Positions 1 to 13,799 of a DNA stretch of 64,000 bases are shown here, one piece after another (positions within the stretch are counted from its first letter, which is position 1; every line of letters starts with the position of its first letter). The notes below the pieces were generated by a model. It worked only from the letters and a program-made list of their open reading frames with translations. It was not told the origin of the DNA and did no database searches. The stretch spans positions 30,697,082 through 30,761,081 of the forward strand of contig CALNVZ010003426.1 of NCBI GenBank assembly GCA_940671915.1, given 5' to 3'. The stretch is from Paracentrotus lividus (Eukaryota > Echinodermata > Echinoidea > Camarodonta > Echinidae). The position numbers were made by a program, and so were the translations under genes.

Positions 1-1010
1 AAATGTTCACATCAGGATTAGATCTTTCATATGAAAATGTTCCCATCAGGATTAGATTTTTCATATGAAAATGTTCACATCAGGATTAGATCTTTCAAAT
101 GAAAATGTTCACATCAGGATTAGATCTTTCATATGAAAATGTTCACATCAGGATTAGATCTTTCATACGAAAATGTTCACATCAGGATTAGATCTTTCAT
201 GTGAAAATGTTCACATCAGGATCACATCTTTCATGTGAAAATGTTCACATCAGGATTAGATCTTTCATATGAAAATGTTCAGATCAGGATTAGATCTTTC
301 ATATGAAAATGTTCCCATCAGGATTAGATTTTTCATATGAAAATGTTCACATCAGGATTAGATCTTTCATACGAAAATGTTCACATCAGGATTAGATCTT
401 TCTTATGAAAATGTTCACATCAGGATTAGATCTTTCAATTGAAAATGTTCACATTAAGATTAGATCTTTCATACGAAAATGTTCACATCAGGATTAGATC
501 TTTCATATGAAAATGTTCACATTAAGATTAGATCTTTCATATGAAAATGTTCACATCAGGATTAGATCTTTCATAATTTATGAAAATGTTCACATCAGGA
601 TTAGATCTTTCATATGAAAATATTCACATAAGAATTAGATCTTTCATATGGAAATGTTCACATCAGGATTGGATCTTTCATATGAAAATGTTAACATCAG
701 GATTAGATCTTTCAAATGAAAATGTTCACATTAGAATTAGATCTTTACTGTGAAAATGTTCACATCAGGATTAGATCTTTCATATGAAAATGTTCACATC
801 AGGACTAGATCTTTCATGTGAAAATGTTCAGATCAGGATTAGATCTTTCATGTGAAAATGTTTACATCAGGATTAGATCTTTCATGTGAAAATATTCACA
901 TCATGATTAGATCTTTCATATGAAAATGTTCACATCAGGATTAGATCTTTCAGGTGAAAATGTTCACATTAGGATTCGGTCTTTTACATCAGGATCAAGA
1001 TTTAGGAGTT
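1..1010. repeat. 34-bp tandem satellite, about 29 copies
   Basis: The unit reads about AAATGTTCACATCAGGATTA, then GATCTTTCATATGA, and repeats every 34 bp from the left edge to about 1,010, where it decays (cggtcttttacatcaggatc). Each typical unit holds the 12-bp palindrome TTTCATATGAAA and an AGATCT. Copies differ by single substitutions and one small insertion near 570. The array continues beyond the window to the left. No coding frame spans it. Confidence 0.97.
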
Positions 1011-2738
1011 CTTTGATCAGATCTTTTATATGCAGGGAATTTTCTTATTCTCAGTCCAGGGTGTGGTATTAAGGGATTTGTGTGGGCAAAAATGGGATCA
1101 AAAAGTCAAATATTTCTAACTTTCTGCCACTGTTCAGGTAAGCGTGGGATGCCAAAAGAATAGTAGGCACAGCCTAAATGTATTGCACTTTAATAACTGC
1201 ATGCTTATTGCCTTCTTCTATACCACAAATAAGCCATCAAATATTTGTGTGGGTTGGTTTTTTATAAATAGAACAGAATAGAAAAGAGTTACATAGTCAA
1301 CAGAGGAGGCAGAGAGATATGGAGAAAGAGAAGAGAGCCCAGATAGGGCCATAGAAAAATAGATGGAAAGGTTGAAAAAATCTAGAGTGTGAGAGAGAAA
1401 GAAAGCTACTCAAAAAGAACCCCAGAGAAGGATGGATTAAGGAAGACAATTAATGATGTTCACACCCCCACCCCTCAAAAAAGGTATTGTTGAATGTCTA
1501 TTTAAAGTACAGTCATTGAGTTTTGTATTATTTGTGAGCATAGCGAGTTCACCTAAATTGGTTCAAGATACAAGAGCTTAAAACATGGACATCCATGCAG
1601 AAATCATACATAAGATTTAATGCTCTTTATGCTAGATGTATGTACTTCATGCTAATGACAGCCACGTTCAGCTAGCTAGGCTGTACCCCCCCCCCCACCA
1701 AAAAAAAAACAAAACAAAAACAAAACAAACAAAAAACAAAAAACAAAAAAAAAACATATTTTTATTTTGGTTATAGCCTATAGTAATCATAAACCCTTAC
1801 AAATGAAAATTTGATTCCTCTGAGCTCTTACCTCCCCCCCCCCCATACCATCAATCAATAACACAAAGCTAGGGCCCCCGCAGATATAATATTATTCAAA
1901 GGCCTTCCTGGAATGAACTTGACAGGAGTACTATTGTTTCTGATCAGTAGGCTCAGTCACTATGTGTTCTCAATTCATCGTCTAGCCTGCAAGCACAGAC
2001 CCTAATTTGACAACATTGTCTGAAGTACTGGGTCCAGCTCCCGACTGGTTCTGTCTGTACGAGTAGCTCCAATATATAGGGCTTATACGTAGAATGAAGT
2101 ACTGGTAATATGTTGTCTCAAAATTCAAACTATGTTCACTATTGGTTGTGACTGGTAAGGGTTTTGTCCATGTACTACAACCATGCCTGCATGTACTGGC
2201 TGTCAACTTTCCACCACAACCTTTCCATATTCTAAATGCTGAAAACATGTAGTTTCATGAGGAATTCATCATCTATTCAATATTAACCTGCAATTATGGA
2301 AATCCTACTATCACAAAACTACAATTTTAGTTCTGATTTCCAGTATAAAATACTAAAGAGGCATATAGGCCTACACGTATTTGACATCTCTGAGCATCAA
2401 AGCACCAAACCAGTCATAATCGCTCTATTGCTGCACCCCCTGGTCGAGCCTCACTGACTTTGATTTTTGGTAGCAACTGTTCAATGGAGTGTGCATGGGG
2501 TGCCTTGAAGTGTACAGTCAATGAACAGTTAAGGTACCTACTATCTTTTTAAAAAAAAAAAAAATTGTTTTTCAGAATTGATTCGGTGATGGGTCATGAA
2601 ACAAGACGCATTACTCCCCCCCCCCCAAGTAAATAATGATATTTAAAGCATCTTTCTGACAATTATTTTAAGGTTAGGGTTAAGGTATCGATAGGGCTTT
2701 ATGCTAGGTTCAGAATTAGGGGTAGGGTTTGGTAAAAT
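1011..2738. other. Intergenic, no gene seen
   Basis: AT-rich sequence with a purine-rich stretch (about 1,290-1,440), a C run followed by an A/CAAA-rich block (about 1,685-1,760) and a second C run near 1,834. No exon-like or RNA gene signal was recognised. Confidence 0.5.
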
Positions 2739-2809
2739 AAGGGTGGTATCTCACTGCACGGAGACGTCTCCGCGATGGAATCGTCTCCGCGAAGTGAGAT
2801 ACCACCCTT
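2739..2809. repeat. 71-bp perfect-stem hairpin element
   Basis: Arms 2,739-2,755 (AAGGGTGGTATCTCACT) and 2,793-2,809 are exact inverted copies over 17 bp. They enclose 37 bp with the palindrome CGGAGACGTCTCCG and a repeated CGTCTCCGCGA. It looks like a very small MITE. No target duplication was identified. Confidence 0.85.
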
Positions 2810-3276
2810 CGTACTAATAGTAGGCAAGGCTAAACTTAGTTATTCAATTAAATATGTTAGGGATTGACCACAGAGCAATTGTCACTGGAGAAAATGTCAT
2901 AGACCCAAACACATTACCTTTCAAACACATAGGCCTACATGCTTGAACATGACTCACTTGATAGTACGACCTTTCCTTCACCATATAACTATCTTCACCG
3001 AGTATCTGTCTGCACAGGAGATGGATAGTGTATGGAATAGATATCATCACCAGCTACCATTATCATCATCATCATCATTCACACCCAACACTTGTGCCAC
3101 TTTAATTTAGAATGTCTCATCAACAACAGCCAACATCTGGATGTCTGGTGTGTTTGTTAAGAGTCAGTAAGTGTAAAATGCACATTCATGGTAATTTTCA
3201 ACCTTCATGCAACACCATCAAGCCATATTTCCATATTTTCATCTTCGAACAAAGGGTGTAATTGACCAGAAATATA

Positions 3277-4269
3277 CAGTGGTGGCCAAAATTATTAGAA
3301 CACCTGAACCTACACAAAGTCTATGGGATTATCAATGCACTAGTTCATTTGCCAAATCAGATTAAAGATATCTTTTGTGTGCCATAAGCTTTCATGACTT
3401 TTTAGCATAGGGTCTTACGTATATGTAGACACCAAATTTATATAGTTTTGATCATCTGGTAATGCGTAGCATTAAAAAAAGTTGCGCTATGCGCTTTTGG
3501 TTTCCCCATAAACTTGTGTATTAAACATGTAGTCCAAATGCAAAAAAGTAAAATGCCAATTACATATTGCCGATTGCTCAAAAAGCATTTGAGGTAGAAG
3601 TATGAAACTTAGCAGACTTATTTATTCTAATATACCTCAAATACATACTAAGTTTCAGAAAATTTGATCAAATGGGGAGGGTGGATTCGCTCCCACCCTT
3701 GGTGGTGAGATTACCAAAATAAAAATGCCCATTGAAGGTTAAGACTATTTTTTCATTTAATGAAGACACTCCTTGTAAATGTATATTTTTTAAAGGAAAT
3801 TTCATGAGCAATTCAAATATGTTGAAATATTAAGGGTCATTGGAACAGGGGACTTAATAGGGGCACTGAATTAAAAATTTGGGGCCCTTCAAAAATAATT
3901 TTAAATCCCCACATAAGATGTAACTACTTCACCCTGTGTTGTTATGAAGGCCATTTTTGACATTCTCAGGAAATTTCCCTTTAGAATATGTATACTTTTG
4001 TAAGGAGAGTCTTAAAATGTTTAATGTTATGACACTTTGATCCTGAAAGGGGCAAGATTTTTTAGATTTTTCAATCGGTGGTGTAACATAAAAAAGGGCG
4101 ACTTGGGGGCGAGTTCCCAACGCATGGCTTTGTTATTTAGTTTTTAAAGCATAATGATGATATTCGGAGACATTCCAACCATTTTATAGGTATTTAAATG
4201 GTCAACTGAATGAAAATTACTAAAATCATTTAAATATCCTTGGTGTTCTAATAATTTTGGCCACCACTG
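3277..4269. mobile_element. Non-autonomous Tc1/mariner-like element, copy 1
   Basis: The ends are inverted repeats starting CAGTGGTGGCCAAAATTATT and finishing with its reverse complement, flanked by TA on both sides (3,275-3,276 and 4,270-4,271). This is the standard Tc1/mariner pattern. The 993-bp interior has only short frames and no recognisable DDE transposase. A diverged copy of similar length lies at 21,343. Confidence 0.93.
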
Positions 4270-4271
4270 TA

Positions 4272-6180
4272 TAATATGAACAAACTGGCAAATAAGCAAA
4301 GAAAAGGGGATTGCATATTCCATATTTTTATCTTCAGTATATTTCAAAAAATATACTAAGAAAAAGAAGATAACCAAATAGGTTTTCATGAAATTTTACT
4401 TTCAGATTTACATCTTGAGGTTCAAATCAATGTCTTAAGTAATCAACTTTTATCTCTCTTCATAATTGTGTAAAGTTTTTATATTTTTAATGATCAATGC
4501 AAAGTATTATAATGATGACATACTAGTAAACAGTCACAAAGCCCACACATTTCATTCTCAATTCAAAGTGGAAGAAAGCTATACTCCACAGATATATTTA
4601 TAGTCGCCCTTATAAATTAGAAAATGATCTCTATACACAATGTACACTTTTAAGCAGTGCGGCGTACAAGTACAAGTACAATCTTAATATTCAAAATGAA
4701 TACCATGGCTCATTAACCCATCATTCGGGAACAGACGATTTCAGATGATAGTGGATTATTAGGGCACCATATCTTAATGCGCTGCTATTTTGTAGTGTAA
4801 TGCCTCATTGCAAACCATCAGTGCACTTCTTTGGAGTTTACTGCAAGAGCCAAAAGGGATTTATTCAACCTGTAGGCCTATACTTTTACACAGAGTTAAG
4901 GCCCTTCTGTCTCTCTGTAAACCATTGGCATCATGACAGAGTGTTGTACAAAGCGACTTGTCTGTCTTTAATTTTATAGGTCATTTCAGACCATTTTGCT
5001 CTGGGATAGACAATTTCAGAAAATTGAGATGCATAGAGTTGCAAGGTCGAGCCATAGAAAATGGCAATTACCACTAATTTGTCATTACTTTGGATAGGGT
5101 AGGCGAGGCTTTCTTTCATTCATAATGAAATTGATGAATATGTGTAGGCCTATTTATTCAGGATTTGAAACTTTGTTAAAATGACATAGCATTACAACCT
5201 CAAAATATTTCAATCTTGAACTCTTTTGGAAATAGTGAAAGATTGTGAAAATTTTTGATTTTGTAGCTCATGATAATAAACCAAAAGGAAAGGAATTTAG
5301 CCCCACCCAAACCAACCATACAGACTGCCAATCGCCTATGACATTTCCATACTGTGAGGTCAGGTCTCAAGTGTGGGGGGGGGGGGGGGGGGAGGAGGGG
5401 ACTAGGAAGGTATGGCAGGGGTGGGGCGAGGAAGCTATGCTGTATGGTGTTCTACTCATGAGGGATGTCACAAATTTCCTGTACAGGCTAGGGAAGTGAA
5501 TCACAAGTACACTCTGTTTCAGAGTAATCAACAACAAATGCAAGAAACAACAAGAAAATTTATATACATGTAGGCCTAGGCCTATATCATAATAATCATA
5601 GACATTAGAATCAAGAGTTTGATAAGGAATATATAGGCCCTACCTATTTTCTCACGAGTGAGGTGCCCTTATTTACATTCCTCAATATCATGTACATTTT
5701 ATTTTACTTAAAATGTATTTACTGTCACTATACTGTTTAATTGCACACAAAAAAAAAAAATAAGGCAAGTGCACTATTCAACACATGGCAGTGTTAAAAT
5801 GACATCATGTAACTATAATTGCTATAAAGTAGAGACAGCAATTCTATTATAGCTGCAAAAACTTGGTAAGATAATCAAAGTGAATCAATCAAAAAGCAAC
5901 CACGACTTGAGGTTTGCCACAGATCTATCATCTAACATGACAAGGATAACTAAAACATTTAAATTATATAAGCAAGACAAGCTTGATGAACACACAAGTA
6001 CCAGAAAGTAAAACCAATGCATTATGCATGAAAAGAACGCTCTTTCAAGATATTAATGGACGCAGAATATACAGCTCAATCAAATTGACAATTGTTCCCG
6101 CTCATTCATCAGGCAAAATTGCTATCAGAATCGTGAGCCTGCAATGTTTAATCAAAACTCGGGCTCTGACATTAATTTCT
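4272..6180. other. Intergenic, no gene seen
   Basis: AT-rich DNA with several TAGGCCTA palindromes (4,873, 5,145, 5,571, 5,577) and a G17-like run near 5,376. Short frames here have no recognisable domains. Confidence 0.45.
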
Positions 6181-7140
6181 GCTCAGGCAACGCGGACGAG
6201 CGAGAAAAAAAGATCACATTGTGGAAAGCGGCGCGCGTCTGACAGTAACGGAGTAGGGATACACACGGCTAGCAGCGTGTTGATCGCCCCGCTAGAGCAC
6301 ATAAAAATTGCACAGAAAATGGGCATATTTTTCTTTAATTTCTTAATCTTTCTGAAAAAGGGAGCTGGGAATGAAAGTAATTTATCTCCTTTAAGTGGGT
6401 ATAATATTTTCTAGTTTAATCCATAATTAGTAATGATCATTTTCTCTGGGAGATATCAATGTCTGTTGATTTTGTGAATTATGACGTGTCCAAAACCAGT
6501 CATAATATGAGACACAGTCTGCTTTGTCCGCTGACTAAAAAAAATATAAAGTTCAAAAAGTCGGGCAATTGGGTCAGGATACCAGATAAATTTCACATCT
6601 CCCATTATAAAATATGATATGATTGCAAATATCCAGTGCGCATGCATTTAGAGAAATTATAGTTCAATCAGAGATAGTTTGCAAAATATGGCCATAACGG
6701 CACCCCGAGTGCACGTGACTAGCGCTACAATTCCGCGCCCAACATGAAAATGAGGAGTTTTCGAAGGGAGATTGTGATCTACATGCTTTATTTTCTCGTG
6801 TCTTTTCTTTCTTGCCTCATTTGGATCGACATGTACCTCTAAAAATAAATATCTAATGCTAGTGCATGAAGTACAATTAACCCATTAGATGTTATCAAGA
6901 TCGAATTGGAGACGATTTTGTGCCGGATTTCAAGCTAGCTCGTGAAAATTTTCCTGCTGAATCCAGATTGGAACGTACCACTCTACTACAGGTGAATAGG
7001 ATTATATATGTCAATTGAATACTGAGTTCGTATATTTATCCTGAAATAATAATAATAAAAAAGTATAATGGTTTTTGATATTTTATTATAAAAAAGTAAC
7101 GTGAGATGAATAGAGATTGAGAGAAGAAGATAGCATGGAC
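6181..7140. other. CpG-richer intergenic block, possible promoter-like DNA
   Basis: Two short CpG-rich patches (about 6,185-6,300 and 6,690-6,780, the latter with CACGTG-like and GCGC sequence) stand out from AT-rich surroundings. A 32-codon ORF on the plus strand follows at 6,744. No gene was recognised, so a promoter role is speculation. Confidence 0.25.
6744..6842 (+). other. Small ORF, 32 codons, possible membrane microprotein
   Basis: ATG to TAA encodes a basic N-terminus (MKMRSFRREIV) followed by about 20 hydrophobic residues (LYFLVSFLSCLIW). This resembles a signal anchor. It lies just after the CpG-rich patch, but there is no supporting homology, and short frames like this arise by chance. 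It may be nothing. Confidence 0.15.
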
Positions 7141-7168
7141 TATAGGTGAGAGAGAGAGAGAGGGTGAA

Positions 7169-7199
<31 letters not shown>

Positions 7200-8525
7200 A
7201 AATAGAGAGAGAGAGAGGCAATACGGAGATGAGCAGGCTCTTACTATGAGAACATGATGGGTCCAGTTTATGTTTGCGTTTCAACTCTAAAATTCAATCT
7301 AAAAATGAGTAATGTGTGAATGAAAGCATAAAAGAGATCAAACATGACATATAATATTATCCCTAACCCTCCGAGTGCAAGTTACCCCTGCAGAGAAATA
7401 ATGTATTAGCTATGGCATGGATCATATTACCAACCCGCTATCCCAACGCTCTCACTCACACAAACCATGGATTCTTCGCACTGTCGGAGCAAAGGTCAAC
7501 AATCCTTGGGACTCCTATACACAAATCCCCGAAAAACAATAGAAAACAAAACAAGACTTTCCATAATGCTACGGCGACCAAGCAGCGTTCGGTCAACTGG
7601 TCAACTACAAGGTCAATCGTCAAATTGTACTCCTCGTCTGTGAATATAATTTTTGAGAGTCAAAAGGAAGTGAACGCTTTGTTAAAGTATGAGCTAATGA
7701 CCATCTGGCACGCAATTTAAGCAGGGCAAAACGAAAGGTTTCAATTTAAGTGCGACACCACACTCATTTTGTACAGGGGTGGGGGGGGGGGGGTAATATT
7801 CTACAGCTATACATCTTTGAAATGAATCCTCAATATTCCATGGCCATATTTGGTAATTTTGAGCGGCTCAATTAAGCTGAGTCACAGAACTGTGAAAATT
7901 GCGACAGGGCAGTTTGTAATATGACTGTCAATATTCAAGGTTTGACACTGTAATTTATCGTTCACTATAGGAAATGGCCTGTTTGTCAGTGGGCATCTTG
8001 AAATAATCTATATTTTTTATAGATTATTAATATTAATTATTAATAGAATTTGTAGCTAATTTCATTATTACTATTAAGCAGGTGGCTACTAGAGAAGTAG
8101 ATCACCTATAAAAATCATATGGTTCACAGAGATTTACAGGACTTTTTAAACTCAACACCTGTCAAGTGATTTTACTTGTACTATATGCTATTATCATTGT
8201 ACACAAACACAATTATCATAAGATTTGGCAAGATATGATGAGATTATCATGATCATGATAATGAACAGAATTTCACATAGGAAGTTTACCTGACAGAAAG
8301 AGAGAGAGAGAGAGGAGACAGAGAGAGAGAGAAAAAAGTGAGAGAAGAGAGAAAGAGAATGAGAGATATACCAGTTTGAGTTGTACATTTGTTTTTATTA
8401 TTGCTGTTATGGGCTGATACTTAATTGACTAATTAATATCAAGTTTAATTTCTAGAGTTGAGATCATGCATGAAATTGCAATATTTCATACATAAACGAA
8501 AACTACATGTACCCCCCCCCAAAAA

Positions 8526-8565
<40 letters not shown>

Positions 8566-9875
8566 TATAATAAATAAAACAAATAAAACAAATAAATAAA
8601 AAAAGCTGGTGACAGATACAAGCTTTCAAACACCAAAACCAAATCTGCTAAAAGCCTGAAAGTATCTAACTCATATCATAATATACTTTCACACACAGTG
8701 TAATGACAGTGGATAAATTTGCAAGATGACTTGCACTAACCCGGCTAGAATTAATTTATCACCTCCGTTGATAGAATTATAGAATTGAAACTGATACATA
8801 CAGTTCAGGAAATGTGTAGGATGTGAGTGGCTAGCATGGACCTAGAGAGATGCCCTTAACCAAGGCTACTGTAGTGCCAAAATAAGCATTTATCAGATGA
8901 AACTTCCTTTCAAATTGGCACTGTTAATCTTGATGAATATAAGTAGGGCCTATGGCTACCGCAGTATAAAAAGTAAGGCCTGTGGTCACAAAGGTGTACT
9001 AAGTTAAGCCATAGCTTAAATGTAGGGTTCAACTATGGGTAGCAAAATGAGACACAATCTCGAACATGTTTGATTTATCAGAATTTTTGGTACTGAAACT
9101 ATAACAAACTGCCTGGGAATAACAAGTTCAAAACAATTCTGAATCCGGTAAACGTGTAAGGAACATAACATAAATTTGTCACATTTGACTAACCATAGTT
9201 AAACTGCAGATTTAAGCTATGGCTTAACAAGAAAATAAAGAACGTGAGGAAGTGTTGCAAGTGGGGGCCATCATAACACCCCCCCCCCCCGGCAAATAAA
9301 ACAATCCAAGATACAGGCCAACATATTATAAATTCACACTCTTTACTGTGACATTTTATGGTTGATGTTGTTTTAACCATATTCTATCGGAATAACAGTA
9401 TTTTGAACTTGAATAATTCTTTCAGAAGTAATAGGCTTATGTATTAGAAATTGATTAAAAGTTTATATTTTGGTATAAATGTAGGCCTACAGGATACATA
9501 AAATGTCCATTCACACTCGCTTCCTTTCAAAAAGAAAGTATAAAAACAGAGAGTTGTTTGTATTTCTTACTGCATCTTGGGAATCACTTTATCACTTTGT
9601 TTACCTTGACAACAGTTGCTACCCAACTGTATTGAGAGTGAAATGCATTGACGTCAAATGTAGCATCTCATATCAAACTTGGAAGCGCTTATTTCCTGGA
9701 TACTACACAGAAATTATCCTTGTATTAAACTATAAACAGCCGTTATGAAATAGGTTTCAGTTCTATCAAACTTTATTGTTCTTGTATTGGCAATAAAATC
9801 AAGGAGGAAATAGTTAAACTGGGGAAAGCTGCATACATGTACAAAAATGTACATGTAGTTTTGGTAAATTGGCAC
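7141..9875. other. Intergenic with purine microsatellites, no gene seen
   Basis: Contains (GA)n tracts at about 7,148-7,220 and 8,297-8,362, an A23/(AT)n junction at about 8,521-8,568, and C or G runs at about 7,778, 8,511 and 9,279. Protein-like frames over these tracts are microsatellite translations. Confidence 0.5.
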
Positions 9876-10292
9876 TTGGTCTAATATAAAACCCGCCTTT
9901 ACTAATGCCAGTTTGATCTCATCCCACATGGTCTAATTCCATTTCGTCTACAAACAGTTGGTCTAATTACCCTTTAGTTTAGTGGCCACTTTGCCTATTT
10001 TCCAATTTGTCTAATTCCCATTTAGTCTAGCATCTATTTTGTCTAATGTCCATTTGGTCTAACAATCATGCACTTAGTTTATTCCTGTAACAAACTAGTA
10101 GGCCTAATAGATCAAATAGTCATTTGGGAATCAGACAAAGTTGCAATGAGACAAAAAGCATAGTTAGACAAATTGACAATTAAACCAAGTGAGAATTAGA
10201 CCAACTTATTAGTAGACCAAATGGGTTTTATAGCTCATATGGTATAAGACAATCTGAGAATTAGATCAACTGCTGTTAGACCAAGTGGATAT
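9876..10292. mobile_element. Foldback element with iterated GGTCTAA motifs, copy 1
   Basis: The left half carries about nine motifs of the form TTTGGTCTAATTCC at roughly 15-17-bp spacing on the plus strand. The right half carries the complement (TTAGACCAA) repeatedly, so the element folds on itself around 10,100. The right end GGATATATACCAT matches the right end of a second copy at 48,945. Foldback transposons with arms built of short tandem repeats are known in sea urchins (the TU family); placing this element there is inference. No coding capacity. Confidence 0.75.
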
Positions 10293-13200
10293 ATACCATA
10301 CTTTCAGGTACGATGTTGTTGCAAAATTTTGAAGAGTGTAATAAAGTAGAAAATCATGACTTGTGCAATGTACATTTGGAATCGATTCAACTCAATTGCT
10401 GGAACAATAGCACTATAGGACAGGAATGACATCATTTATTAGAATCAGATCCCACCTGAAACTATAGTCTGCAAGGACAGAATCTAATTTGACACTTGAC
10501 AAATTGTGTCTGCATGAGGAGACTGAACCTCAGTCTGAGTAGCCAAAACACTATAGAGTGAAGTAGTCTCTTATTCAGTCCCTGCCATTATGCACAATGC
10601 AAAGACCTGCAAATAACATAGAAACCCCCAAACAGCAAGCTATAATCTGCAGTTGCAGTTCCAGGCGAGGGCACAGGGGACGCACCCCCCCCCCTCCCTA
10701 GTAAATTTAAAACCACTCATTGAACTGTGTAGGCCTACATGTTAAAATCAGAAAACTTAGGCAAGGCCCAAAGGCCCCAGCCCCCCCCCCCCCACAGTAC
10801 ATCAACTAAACACAAAACTGCATGTCCACGGCTGATGCTCCGGAGCCTCTTAACTTTCTGTGATGGCAAATACAATATCCCATGTGGTTTTGGCTAATGT
10901 CATGTTTGTTGATAATTGCCACAGTTTAGAGGCCCTGGGTATTAAAACTTGGCTAAATGCCTGAGAAACATCCATGTACTACACGCACACCACATAAAAC
11001 CTCTTTACATTATTTGTGGTTAGTTATTTGTATCAATGGCAACCCTATTAAGTAGTCATAACAAAAAGATGTTCAGTTTTAATCATTTTGAATAAAGCTA
11101 TTAATACAAAAATACAGTACTGTGAATCCCAACAACAAAAATAGCGTGGATATCAATGAATGAAACACAAAAATATTTCAATAACTCTGAGGCTTTCATA
11201 ATAAAAGCTTGAGTGAGCAATTTAAGAGCCTTGATCCAGATTTGGATCTGCAAATATGGCTATAATAAATCGCTACTTCTGTTTGTATTTCTCGTGGTAA
11301 CTATCCATTCCAGCAGAAAATATGTTAAGCAAATCCTTATTTTTATTTCTTTTGTGTGTGTGTTTGGTTTCATTTTTAATATATGACGTCAAACGTTTAT
11401 TCTTTTGATAACTTCCATTCCACTGATTTTACACAAAAGATGATCATAATTTCTAGTGAAAAGTACAGATATGTGTTAGTGTTATTTTCATGTTCAACTG
11501 AGCCTGACAAAAATGTTTTCTTGCAAAATAGAGGAATAATGGAGGGATAAAAATGATTGGCTTGAAGGGCATTTCTATAAATGAGTATTGTATCCAGTCG
11601 TAACAACATACAATCAAAGTATGATTATTGACACAAATGCCTTTATTTAAAGTTATTATTGCGTCGCCCTTTTCATAACGAAACAAACAACCAAGCCTTT
11701 CCATGTCGTACATTTATTCTGATCTGAAAAGCTGAAAATTGATGTATTTGTCCATCTTCTTGAAAGCGAGTACTTTATTCAATTATCCTCTGTATATTAC
11801 AGTTATTTGAAAGCAGACATCACAGTTATCTTGTGTATCATCACCCATCTCTTAAAAAAACCTAAGTGTGTAATTTTGAGGTATTGTCATATTTGCTTGA
11901 AAATTGTTTTGGGGCAAGTGTCCATCTTGTGCCTTAAGAGGCAACTTTGTAAAGAAAAGTTGAATAAAACTGGGTCTACATTTTATATATTGTACAATGG
12001 GGTCTATATTGTGTACTCGCACAGCCACCCATCCCCTTTTTCCCAATTGTCAAATTTCAAAAAGAATTTTTGAAGGTCTACTTCTATTGTTGGTGGAAAA
12101 CGATGATACAGTAACAATTTTAATGGCTTGCCGAGTCGTCTTATGTGGCTCCTATATAATCTATGGAGCATTAGAATATCTGCATATAAGAGACCCTGTA
12201 GATCATATAGATTGGATTAGATTTCATGTACATAAATTATAGTAATGTGTCAGTTAATTATCATCATGCACATTTTTTTTCCTGCCATGACCTACTACGA
12301 ACAAAGAGGGTCATCAAAGTGCAAAGGCAGTCAGTTAGAGAACCAAGCCTTTTAATCGTCAATGGAATATAATTACACATATTTGTGTGGGCTATGAAAT
12401 CCTTTGTGATTTTTGCCACAGATATAGGTTTCAAATGAAAAAAAAAAAACAATCATTTGTAAGCCGTGGTATGGTCATGCTAGAATAGCAACTACTCAGT
12501 CAGATATTTTCGTAAACACGTCAATGAATGACACAAAGTTGAAATAGTTTAATCAGCAGATCTATAGTATTTGGTTGCTTTATGATTAAAGGTAAAGGTA
12601 TGCCTTACCCTTGACACTAGTATTTTATTTCAATGTTGCTTAGCAATGAACATGACTACAATAAAGTTATGATCATAAACTTTTTATTGATATGCCACAA
12701 TAAGACAATCAAGGTCAAAATAATCTCAGGATCAGGTGATAAATTAAAGGCAAAATATAATTTTCCACATATAATATTACACTACAAATTCCATACACTA
12801 ATCTAATGACTAACTTATAACCCTGGACAAAATAGGAAACCTAAAACTCACATAAAACCCTATTGCAACCCTAACCCTATACCTTAGACAAAATAAAGCC
12901 TGGAACAATTGTAGCAGGAGCAAATGTCGTGTCAATTTTCATAAGCTGGGAAAAAACTTCTGAATACAGAATTGTTGAGAATCAATGAGTGTGAAGGACA
13001 CTGAAACAAGAACATTACTGAATCTTTTTAATGTGGGTCTGCATTTAAAGCAGATATTATAAATTATATATTCCCCTGATATACATCAGAGGATATCTTA
13101 CATATTTTCACAAGCTTAGGGGAAAAAATCATGAAGATAATTCTAAAAATCTGTAAAAAGCCTGAAGGACAATAAACAGAGAAAATGAATGAATGTTTCT

Positions 13201-13499
13201 AATGTGGCTCTGCATGAGCAGTGAACAATGAATGTTTTCCTCCACGGTAAACATGTTTTTTTACTGTCAGCTAACTAATCCAAGAGACTGATTTGGAAAC
13301 TGTATACATGATGTACACAATGCACAAGGTATTAAGCCTTGGCAAAAAAAATTATATTCCATAGGTCTAGCTGAGCAAAAGCACAAGGCTATAGATCATA
13401 CACCTAGAGCCAAGATCCTCGTGTATTTCCTCTTCATAAATGGCTTAACCTGTGAGTCAATTCTACACTTCCTTCCTGACTGGATTTTCGGGGTCATCC
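10293..13499. other. Intergenic, no gene seen
   Basis: AT-rich DNA with C runs at about 10,685 and 10,782 and TAGGCCTA at 10,730. Overlapping short frames on both strands near 11,400-12,250 have no domain resemblance, and I could not turn any of them into spliced exons. Confidence 0.45.
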
Positions 13500-13725
13500 C
13501 GCAAGACCGACACCCACGAGACCGACGGCCCATTAGTCCGACACTAGACAAAAAAGGCCTATTAGACCGACGCTGGCAAATAAAGACCATAAGGACGACA
13601 CCTAGAACAAACAGAGCCAACCAGAGACCGACACCACAATAATATAACCCACAGAGACAGAAAATTCGCAAATAAGGCCACGACACCACGGTATAGAGCA
13701 AAACAGCCCACGAGGACCGACGTTA
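13500..13725. repeat. Degenerate tandem array of GACCGACAC motifs
   Basis: GACCGAC(A/G)C or one-base variants recur at about 13,504, 13,519, 13,535, 13,565, 13,592, 13,625 and 13,715, with CCCACGAG linkers. The phasing is irregular, about 15-30 bp. The style resembles one arm of an iterated foldback element, but no complementary arm was found. Confidence 0.55.
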
Positions 13726-13799
13726 TATGAGAAGTATACCCACTTCAATTAGGCCATGAAAACGAAACAAACGAATATCCAGGATATTCTCGGGCACGA

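Noticed and set aside
1-1010. CRISPR-like regular array
   Set aside because: The 34-bp units are contiguous with no unique spacers, and the window is eukaryotic; it is a satellite.
2670-2735. Telomere-like TTAGGG sequence
   Set aside because: Only scattered, degenerate matches (ttagggttaagg); not an array.
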